From Antedon mediterranea (lineage: Eukaryota > Echinodermata > Crinoidea > Comatulida > Antedonidae), in assembly GCF_964355755.1 (NCBI RefSeq), contig NC_092670.1, positions 34,273,795-34,337,794 of the forward strand: 64,000 bases of DNA. Direction: 5' to 3'. Position 1 is the stretch's first letter; every line of letters starts with the position of its first letter. The notes under the pieces are model-generated. The model was not told the DNA's origin, searched no databases, and saw nothing but the letters and a program-made list of their open reading frames with translations. Positions 36,101 through 48,100 of this stretch are shown piece by piece. The position numbers were made by a program, and so were the translations under genes.

Positions 36101-39100
36101 TGGTTGAAAATACAATTCACTTTGTGTGTTATTTTATATATGGATATTGTACAGTACCTACAGTACCAGCACCATCCACAATGCTGTTATAATGGCTACT
36201 CAATTCAACAAAACATTACATAATGCTTAATAGTTAACACATTGTATTAAATATTTTCCCAATAAATACTGTACAACCATGTATTAAAACAAGGATCCTA
36301 TGAATTTATTATACACATGTTTTTAGAGCCAAGTCTTCCAGAACTGGACAGCCATATGTGCGGACACAAAATGTCCTTGTTCAAAAACATTTTAATATTT
36401 CAGAAAACAAATTTTGGTTGGTTATTGAGCAGTGCATCAGTCATGCTTCAACTTATACTTCACTTGATAACCAGGCCCTCAGCCTAACCTAAGGGGTGTG
36501 GCTTTTGGTACAAAATGCACCCCACCTTATACACAATGCCGCCCTGACCGATGACCGTTATGTTCCATTCCCTTGGAATTTCCCTCCCTCCAAGTCGCAG
36601 ATTTACAGTGCGGGCTAAAACGGCTTTAGTTTCCTTCCCACCAAAAAAAATAGAATACGGACTACGCATTGAAAGCAAAACAAAACACTATCAAACCTCA
36701 CAGAACACACATTTTAAGAAATTTAAAAATAGTTACGTCTAGACGTCACTGTGTTTACTGGCAAAGAAGTATGTTCAATTTGCTGATTGCTGCAGGCAAT
36801 ACATACAGGGCCAACTCAACTAGTGGGAGGTGCCATTTTATCATGAATTTTCAGGGAATAATTTTGCCAGTGTAGCATAGCAAAAAGCTATACAAATCAA
36901 ATTTAATGCTACACATTTATAAATTGTGTAGCAAAAAATACAATACAAAACTATGTTTCTCGACTCAAAAATCAGTTTGATTAGCAATATTGCTAAACAA
37001 AAATTTTAAAATGAAATTTACCATAATCTAGGGTTTTTATTTACCTAAATTCACTTCATTCAACTATAATTTGACTAAATAAAAGTAATTATTTAAAGTA
37101 AAGGAACACACACAGAGTGCCTACTGTTTTATTTAACAGGATTTACCAGGGTTTTTATTATGTATTAAGTTTCTTTTCAATCTCTATCTATCTATCTACA
37201 ATAGGTTGGGTTTTTGTTCTGCCTACAGTACTTTCAACTTCAAACAAGGGATGACATTTAAAATACAATTCTTGAATCAAAGTGAAATTGTTAGAACTCA
37301 ACAACAACCAAAAGACAAGACAACACAACTGAAGGGAAATGTTAAAGTTTCAACCTATTGTAAAAATTATACAATTGTTTATGCTTAGATTTCTACCTGT
37401 CAATAGTTTTTATTGTTTGTACTTGTTCTCAGCAACATGATTAAACTCATAATATAGAAGTAGGTCAGCCCTTTCAATAAGCTACAGATGAGTAACACTT
37501 TAACAAAACAGTAAACACAATAGGTAATAAAAGAAATACTAAAGTTCAAGCGGAATGTGAAAATTGTTTTTTTTAACTTGAAATATTTTTATAAAAATAT
37601 ATTTTTTTTTATATATTTTTACTTACTAGCTAAAATATTAAGTTTTACTTTATCATTTATCCACAAACAAGTTTTAAGCCTACAAATTATAACTACTATA
37701 ATACTCAAATGTTTTTACTGCATTTTTTATTAGTTATTATTACTGTAGTTATTATTATTACAGAATGTCTGGATAAACTTCATTTCTTTTTTTTTTTAAA
37801 GGGGAAGAGAAGAACAGGCCTTTTGAATCCACCTATGTTTAAGTATAACTACATCTGAGGTATGATCAATTAAAAAGTGTTTTTTATTTATTCACCTACG
37901 CTGTACGTTTACAGTTACATATTTTGTTAGCACCAATGTACAATGTAGTTTTGATCATGGTACAATTTCAAGGGCAACATACTTATTTATTTCCGCTACT
38001 AAACCAAAACAGGAAACCACTTACAAAAAACGGGCATATAACACACGACAATCAGCTGAGACAATAAACCTTTGGGTTCGTCTCATTTCAATTATTTTTT
38101 CCTAGTTAAATAAATAACTACAGTAAGTAATTGCAGTTGAAGATTTAAATTGAGATACTTTTTTTTTATTTCCTTTTTGGAGAGTTTCAGATCAAAAAAC
38201 CATGTTCTCACAAAATTAATTATGTATTCATCTGAATGGGTCATTTATTGATTTCCTTGAATAAACGCCACGCCACATTCATGTACACAATACTACTGTA
38301 AATCTATTTGTAGTATGTACAATATATTTACAGCATTTGATACAATTTGTATTGTGTTTTATTTGAGTAGGGCTATATGTTGTCAATTTACACTTGGTCA
38401 TGTTCGTTTTTATACGGTTTAAGCTTTAAATATATAAAAACAAAATCATGCTTTCTTAAGCTTTGTCTACACTGTCAAACTTTATGTGACAAAAAATGTG
38501 ATGTGCCCATATATGGACATGATGATGTCATATCTCTACCATATATCACTTCCACTTTTGGGTACATCATATTTTTTTTGTCACATAAAGTTTGATAGTG
38601 TAGACAGAGCCTTAGAAAAGATTGAATTACAAAAGTGTTTTGGTGCAAGTATGTATGTTGTCAGGATGAGCTCAAGCAAAGATTGACCTTCGTCAGTGAT
38701 ACGAGTTTGCAGATGGCACTGTTTGAGAAACGAAAAAGATCCTTTAAATGCCACTCTCAAAGAAATGCCTTCCTATTGAATCTCTTCCGTCACAGAACCA
38801 CCTCTGTCCCTTCAACCAAAATATATATATATTTCCAATATATTCAAATCCAATCTTCTAATAACTATTTATTAACAGTTGAAGTCATGTCTCAGGTCCA
38901 TTCTATAGTTACTGTACTGTAGTAGTCTTCTTCATAAGTACTTTAGTGAATTAAATGGGTGGCTAGTTTGTGACAAGAACGCTAGTGTCGATCATACCCA
39001 GTACCATTTACTATCATTCAGGAAAACACCCCACACTGCCTTACAATGTGTACCACTGCACTGTATCACTGTCAGTACAGTATATGAACCTTGAACTTAG

Positions 39101-42100
39101 ATAAACTATTAGAAAGAAGGAAATAGATGCTTGATCCTGTCATAGTATATAATACAGTCAGTAAACAATAATTCCACCCACACTATAATTGATTTTAACA
39201 AACATTTTCAATAATTTACAATAAAACTGAAAGTTCTTAACCTCAGGCTACAGTATGGACATTCCTTTATTTGTTTTTCTTAAGAATTCTATTTCATTCA
39301 ATATTTTTATTATTTAGTACAATTGTACATCCTAAAAACAACCATTCACACATTTTTCGGTTTTTGTTTTCATACCTGTTCTTATAAATTAAAATAATCC
39401 AATCTCTATTCTGTCAAAGATTAACATAATTTTGTATTATTTAGTTTAAGGTTCATTCACACTTTTTTCGGTTTTTGTTTTAATACCTGTTCTCATAAAA
39501 TAATCTAATCTCTATTCTGTCAAACATTAACATAATTTTGTATTATTTAGTAAACTATTGTACATCCGTTTAAGATCCATTCACACATCTTCCCCTTTTT
39601 GTTTTCATTCAATCTCAAATAATCTAAAATATCCGATCTGTATTCTTCCAAAGATTAGGATTAACATTTTTATCGTTTAGTATGATAATTGTCCTTTTAT
39701 TAAAAAACCATTTACAATTTCACTTTTTCTTTTAAATTGTCATAGAATAATCCGATCTCAATTCTGTCAAAGATTAGGATTAAAGATCTACAGTTTGTGA
39801 CGTTTTGTAAAAATAATATATTACTTTAAAAACATTAAACTAGGGATTCCTTGTCCTAAATGTATGTTTTATGATTCATTATGATAAAAAGTGAGAAACA
39901 ATGGACTACCTAAGTAGCTCGCAGCGAATGACCTCTCCTGGACGGTCTTTAGGCCTAGCCTAGCTAGGCTTAGTTTTGTAGGCCTAGCTGGTAAATATCG
40001 GTAACGTACAAACATCGTACGCTAGCTATATACCTAGCCTGACGTTGTATAGTTGCTGCATTAATTGTCTTTCTATTTTTTCCAGACTCCGTTGATACAA
40101 ATGAGGGAAAACCTAGTATTTTCGCTGAAAAGTTAGGAGTCTTCCATTTGTTTTGGCCTCATGATCGATCGCAAAGTGGGTGAATTACAGAAGAAAAACA
40201 AAAATATCATTCCGCGCGCAATGCATTTTGGGATTTATAGCGGGACGCTATAATTATTAGAATTGACTAATTTTGTTTACATTTTTAACTGTTTAAAGAT
40301 GAAAAAGTTATCGCAATAGGACCATATAGTAGGCCTATTATTTTTACATTAAATATAGTTTGTGATCTTAAATTAGATCTAAAAAAACGTAGGTAAGGGG
40401 TCTTTAACATTCATATTTTGACATCTATAATTTTGTTTTGTTAGCAGAGCAGAGTAACCAACCACCCTCAATTATTGTATTATTAACTATGCTTTTATAC
40501 TTTTCCAAGAAAAGGGAAAGAGAAACTTGCTGAATACAAATTGTTCTGAATAAGGATGTCATTTTGATCCCTAAATTTTTAGCCCTGATGAAGTACAATG
40601 TTTGCTATTTTTCTCCATTGTTCCAATTCTTCTTTTGTTCAAATTGAAACAACTACTTTTTATACAGTAATTTAAAGCCAAACAAAGAAAAGGTTTCGTA
40701 TCCATTTTGAAAAGAGTCTTTACTGATTTTTTTTTTTCACTATATTCGAGTCAGTGTAACTTTATTTTTAAAGTTTATATGAGACAATGCTAAAAGATGT
40801 AACACCCACTTTGTAAATTTATAAATAAACTTTTCAAATTATTGTTTGTTTATTTATTTTATCTACATTTACAACAATTACCTTTTCCAATACAGTTTCA
40901 ATACCTGATACACTTAAATATTGGTTCTAATACTAATCTTATTTATTTAGTTTCCTTCAGTTTTTTTCATTTGTAATGTAATTTTTGTAACTGTGTTTAT
41001 GTATAAGTAATAGAATGCATCAAGTGCGTGCCGCTAACTCTAAAGCAATGTTCGAAAAAAGTTTAAGTTTGAAGCTACAAAATTTGATGATAAGGATGAA
41101 AGGAAGGACTGTGAAACTAACACTATTTTATGTGGCCTTATTAACGACATGAGGTTAAATATAAATATACAACGACCTTCTAGAATTATTGCATCAAATT
41201 TTTCCACAATAATATTAATGATGACTCACTGACGCACTACCCCTTTACAATTTGCTATGGACTTTCGGAATATTTTCCCTTTTTATCTGGTGTAAAACCT
41301 AGTACGATTTGATACCACCTTGCAAGTCCACAAAGCGGGCATTTACTGATTGGAACATTTATAATGTACCCAAATGGAAAAAAGAAATGGAACCCACCAG
41401 GGCACATAACATATTGTATGTGTTACTGTACATGCCTTCTATTCTCTTTGTATATGTTTTAAATAGTTTAATTTTATTGTTTTTCTTCTGCTGCTGTAGT
41501 GTTAGTACGTTTTTATTATATAATACCAAAATAAAAAAACATTCATTTTTGGGGTTGTTTAGTACTATTTGTTAATGTGTCATGTGGATGAACAACACAA
41601 TTTTTTACATGAAAATTTATCAAGAGTAGGGATATACCCGAGTTTTAAGGTGATTCATAGAGATATTATACTTCACTATCTCTATTAGTTGGGTAATATT
41701 GAGGTATAGCACAAATCATTCAGTTTATTTTTATTTTTAAATGTTTAAAAATGTTTGTGACAGTAATACTGTATGTTAACCATATACTACTATTTGCATG
41801 ATATTCAATTTGAAAAAAAAATCTAAAATAAAACTTTCGACTTTATACTTAACGGTAAAGAAAACATTTGTTTTGGTTTATTGTTTTTTATTTTATTTAT
41901 TTTTATTTTATTTATTCAACTTCTCCCTAACAGTAACACTGTTAGTGAAGGATCGGGGCCAACGGGTGGTAAACACCTTTAAAAACGATCCAGTCCCAAT
42001 TAAAAAAAAATAACTCTCAGTGTGTAATTGCAAAACAAAATAAAAATATAGTTAGTTTGGGGAATTCTAAAAATATTGATGGAAAAAACCATATTAGTGT

Positions 42101-45100
42101 ATACAGTACTGCAACCACGGAAATCTGTGGTTTCATTGAAGCCTCATCCATTGGCTCATATCCAATGTTACTGGCATAATGTTATGCCATAAACACAACG
42201 ATTTCTCAATTAAAAACCGGAAACAAAAAAGAACCTAGTGTTTTTCATCTTTAAGTTTAACAGTATGATTAAGCATAATTTATTATGATTACACAACATG
42301 TTTGAACTTAAACTGGGATGATTAAATTATATAGAGGAAAGACATTGTACTATTAATAAAATGATCAAGATTTTAGTTGTAACAAGGAATTTAAATTTCA
42401 AAATTTGTTGAGTTGATCCCTAAAGCTTTCGTTGTTGACACACAGTAAGTCTACTACAACAGTTCAGTTTGATCAGACTACTGTAAAAATCGGTAAATAT
42501 TTTCACGCTGCTGCTCTAGCCCGCTACGTCCCATTAGGACTACTCAATCAGAAGCTAAAGCAAGCAGCAGTTATAGTTCTAAGGACGACAATTTTGCGAA
42601 AATGGAAACTCCACTATAATTTATTGATTCCAGCTGCTACAGTAGACCCAAAAAAGTCTGGGGAAAGAGTTTATAAGGACATGTCATGCTAAAATTACAA
42701 ATCCCAAAGCATTTTTGGTATATTCACTGTCAGATATTCATTGAATTATTATCAAAACAGTCCATTAAAGTTTGTGTTTGTAATATGATACTTCACACTT
42801 GAAATATATCTAGGGTGATGAAGTGACCCCCAGACTTGACCTTAGCAATAAAATTAACTAAAGTGACAGAAATTGAGTATTCACTTCTGTAACAAAAAAA
42901 TAATATTTATTCACATAAAAAGAGAAAAGAAACCCAAAAAACATTGTCTGACAAGTGACAGACAATTTAAGTATTTGTTGCTTTAAATTACATTTTTTCA
43001 GGTAAAATAACTATTATGTGACAATAAAATGACACATTCAAAAACATTTGAAATAAAAAATATTTTTCAATAAGCGAGCAGCGTTTTTTGTAAGAAATAT
43101 TTCTTGCTTAATTTGAAATTATGTTTTTCATAGAATATATAGTACTGTTTGCTCTTATTAAATAGTCTATGGCATTTATTTATATCCTTATTTATTATTA
43201 TTATAAAATGCCTAGCTAGACTAAATTTTTCTGTCAGTTTAGATTTTTGAGAGACAGGTTTTCAAGTTTTTTAATGACCAATAAATTTGAATGGTGGCCA
43301 TGTATTAAAATGGTTTTTTATTATCAATATCAGTTTAAACTTAGTTTAGTGATATCATTGGAGAACAAAAAATTTGTTAATAATTGACTTTCGATAACTT
43401 TTAACGTTTGAAATACTCTGTTAACTGTAATTAAATACCTAAATGAAAAACCAACGTTAAAAATTAAGTTAAAATCCCAATCGAACATGCCAACTGTCTA
43501 CCTTAAAACCAGTTAAAGCAATTGAGGGCATTCCAAAATTTGCAATTTGCCAAATTATGTATTCCACATCGAATAATATACTACTGATTATAATAATACA
43601 TTGTCATAAGTCAAATAGAAGCATATCAGCAATCAGTATTTAAAAATAAAACAACACTGAAGACGTAAAAAACTTTTGAGAATATGAGTTAAACCATTTT
43701 TAACATGCCTCAAAAGAGCATTTAGACAATGCACTTTGAGTGCAGTTTATCCTTTCAAATGACAAACTACTGCATTATAGGGGAAGTCCCTTTAAATATT
43801 TCACTTCATATGTTTTTGTGACCTCGTTGACATACATACCTATTATACTATGTATGTATTATAGAATTTATACTTATTGTACTATGCAATGAACATATGA
43901 CTATGGACAGAATGCTCTTTTAAAATATTATAATTAATTTAAACAATTAGAAGGACTGAACAATCTAAAATATTATTTACAAATGAAACTTTTAGTTTTA
44001 CATAAAAAAATATTTGAACATGAGTTTAGTAGTAGTTTATAGTATACAAATAATGAATGTTATTAGTGCATTAATATGGTACAAATAATGGCATGAGGTG
44101 GATGATGAAAGGTTATATTTCAATCTAAATAGATTCCTGTCACTTGAATCAAATTGAATAAAACTTAAAGGTATGACTACATTTGATTCACAATTGAAAC
44201 AATAACATGTTTTTTAATAATAGGCCTATATTAAATATTATATTTATTTAGATTATATAAATACTCCTACTGTAGTGTTAATTATGTCAACAACCGACCA
44301 AACAATCCTAGGCCTGGCAAATTGTATTAGATTGTTATGATTTCAGTTATCATATTTTATGAATACAATAATCAAGAAAACCTGATTTTTCTAGTGTACT
44401 ACTGCATTGTCAATGTAATTTTATAGTTAATTAATAACAATAACATGCCTATGAATACAGGCCCCTGGGACTATAGTTGGTCATACAGTACAAAAGAATA
44501 AAAAAAGAATATACTAACTTAGTATTAGTAGAATTGTACATTTTCTTCCACATGACATTTTAAAATATTTATTAAAAGTACTATTAACTACTAATACTTA
44601 GCAATAAACCTAGAGTAGAAGCATACAGTTATCTAGAATAAATTAAATAAATACATTTGTTCAGTATGAAAGTCTTTAGGGCACAAATTGTCTGTAAGTA
44701 AGCCATGCACTATAGTATGAAAAGTGTGCTATAGAAGTGAATCACACTGAACACCCACAAAGGTCAACACTTGTGATTTCATTGGGGAAATAAAGTTTAA
44801 CCTAAATTTAGCACATTGGGTTTTCCTAACAAAATATAAGCTGTTAGAAAATTGCTCAACTTTTAGTATTGTAGGACTTTTAATTTACTGTGTGCCTTTC
44901 CAATATCTCAAATAAAATCAAATTTTTTACTGAAGGTTAGAAAATTTAGCAGCATTTTGCAAGGGTACTATTGAAATAATACTCATGAAATATCTTATTT
45001 ATTTATATTTTTTTAAATTTTATTTTATGCAATCGAAACCAACAGCGATAATAGTATGAATATGAAATTCAGATCTCTATAATTTTTAAGGGACAATACT

Positions 45101-48100
45101 GTAGGTGAATAATTTGATAAATCTCTATGAATTCTCTTTCTAAGTCAATACAATTTAAAGGAAAAAAATTGTTATTGAGTTAACTTAATAATATTTAAGG
45201 GAAATTTTTCAATTAAGTGCGATTGGTGAATACGGCCACATGGCTCAAAATTCACAGAGCAAACTGGCAAACATTTTCTACTACTCGAAAATGTTGAAAT
45301 TTTAGGTAAAGTTTTTGTTTTTTAAATTAGTTACTTTTCAGTCCTAGCAAAGTTACTTTAGGCTTGATCTGACAATGTCTGTCAATTCAACTGTGTATAT
45401 TTAATCTAAATATCCAAAGGCAAATTACTTTAAAAATGACAATCTCAATGGAGATAAAAAAAAAAGCGAAAAGCTAAATCAAAACGATAAAGTAAAACCG
45501 CCAGAAAAAAAGTTAACAGTGCTTTCGGGCAACACTCCTGTAGCCCTAAATATTAGACTCTAGTTACAGTAGTAGGTTGTTTTAGATTTTGGTTTGCTAT
45601 CATTTGGATAAAAAAAGTAAATTTCTAGACATGAAAATTAAATAAATAATATAAATAAATGCCATAGACTATTTAATAAGAGGAAACAGTATTATAGATA
45701 TTCTATGAAAAAGTTAACATAATTTCAAACTAAAAAATGTAAACAAGTTTCTTCACAGAAAATACAGCTATGTCGCTGCTCACCAACGAACCAAAATAAT
45801 TACTTTAATAATTTTCTAAAAAACAAGCAAAAAATTCATTTACCTGAATAGAATTCAACTTAAAATTTCAAACTCACCTTCTTGCAAACTTGGAAGAACT
45901 GAATAAAATTGCCTTCTACGAAAAGACATGGTTTCCTCAAATGCAAAATCTCAACAATCCATTAGTACCAATTGTCTAACACTTATAATGACAACAATTT
46001 ACTGTCGAATGAAAAGCTACAGTAAGTCAGCATTGCATTATTGCATCACAGCAAATGAACACACCGTTTGGTCTGTTTACCATGGAACTTTACTTTATAT
46101 AAGCTGTTTAGAAAAATAACTGAACATAGAGGGCAGCATGGATCCTTCCATTAACTAGCTAAACCATATATAATCAATATTTTCTTCTGATTTCTATTCT
46201 AATTGAAAGTACTAATAAATATTACTATTGGTAAAGTATTGTTTGTTGTTAAATTATTATTAACAATAATCAATTATCAACACTTTAGAGAAATGTATGG
46301 AAATAAATATCAGTATAATAGGAATAAACCTTCAAAATAATGGAATAATCCATCCAATGTACACATCACTGTAATTTTGCTTACGCAAAAGCAAATTCAA
46401 CTTTTAACAAAACAAAATACTTTTGGTTAGGTAAGCATGGATCCTTCCATTTTTTTAATCATTTAATATTATTTAACTAGCTAAACAATATAATCATTAT
46501 TTTCTTCTGATTTCTATTCTAACAAAAAACAAAATACTTTTGGTTAGGGCAGCATGGATCCTTCCATTTTTTTAATCATTTAATATTAACTAGCTAAACA
46601 ATATAATCAATATTTTCTTCTGATTTCTATTCTAATTGAAAGTACTAATAAATATTACTATTAGTAAAGTATTGTTTGTTTGTTAAATTATTATTAACAA
46701 TAATCAATTATCAACACTTTAGAGAAATTTATGGAAATAAATATCAGTATAATAGGAATGAACCCTTCAAAATAATGGAATAATCCATCCAATGTACACA
46801 TTGCTGTAATTTTGCTTACGAAAGCAAATTCAACTTTTAACAAAATAAAACACTTTTGGTTAGGTAAAAATACTAAAATAATAACTGGGTGTTAACCTTT
46901 GGCAGATTTTGATATTATGAATGTGTAGAATAGATAATATCAAGTACCAGGCCTTTTATTTTGAGGTGAGCGAATGCGATCACTCACCTAACACACTCCT
47001 AAACTGCCCTTGATTTACAACACACTTAAATTTGGTAAACTTCTAAGTTCTAAACACAAAAATACAAACGACACACCTACAGCACCCATGAATGTATTGA
47101 GGAGAGAAATTTGTAGCACACAAACAGACAAGGCCTGTAAATAACTAACAAAAAATACTAAAACAAAATTTTGTAGAATTAAAAAAAAAATCTTATTTTA
47201 TTCAATTTCAAGATACCTCAATAAACTAGTGATAATATAATGATTTAATTAATCAATTTAAAATCATAATTAATTCTGAAAACCAGACTTATGCACCAGA
47301 AAATAATACTCCAAAAGTGTTCTGTTTCGGACATAAAGTTGAAGGTGTACTGTAAATGTAAATACTGTCCCATGTGACTAAAGAAACAAGAGGGTAAATG
47401 TGTAGGGTCTATTATTATAGAGGGGGGGGCAGGCTTGGGGGACAGGGGGTTGGTTCATAATTTGGAAATCTCAAACTACCTCAAACCTGACATGTATTAT
47501 ACATGTCATTTACTGTTTGTTTGCAAAAAAATCATTTTACGTTATCCTAGGTTTACAATAGAAAAAATGAATCCTACCATATAAACCATGTACACAAAAG
47601 AAAGCTAGTTAGTAATACTGTAGTAGTATTCCTTAGCCAAGTAATAGTGGGGCCTTGGGCTTCTATTTTCCTTGAACCTAGTATCAGGACACTGAAAGCT
47701 ACTGTATAGTAGTATAGGAAAGACTTATAGCAATTATTATTAAACTTGTCTAGACTTGAAGAAAGTTATAAAGCATAATGTTTGTTTACTAAATTATGAA
47801 ATTATACTGAATTATTATTGATTTATAGTAAATTAATAAATATCTTTGAAGCACAATTGTACCGTGGCTGATTTCCGCCAAAGAAAAAAATTATTTTATA
47901 ATAATACAGCCGTATATACAATCTGTTCACACGTACAGTACATGCGCATGCGTAGTACATCAACAAACCTCTTGGCGCATTCACAGATTTTAGAAAGTCA
48001 TGTGGTACATTACTGGCCATCTTTGTGTCCAACTATGCCTATGTAGTGTATGGAGTCGAGTCATGTGCTTAAAAAATGTATAACATTCACAGGGTTTTAA

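Noticed and set aside
36484-36742. Overlapping short frames in the GC-richer intronic patch
   Set aside because: No similarity, no splice context, and both strands open over the same bases.
42432-42692. 86-codon plus-strand frame
   Set aside because: Lies inside an intron of the opposite-strand gene, lacks recognisable similarity, and has no splice or promoter support.
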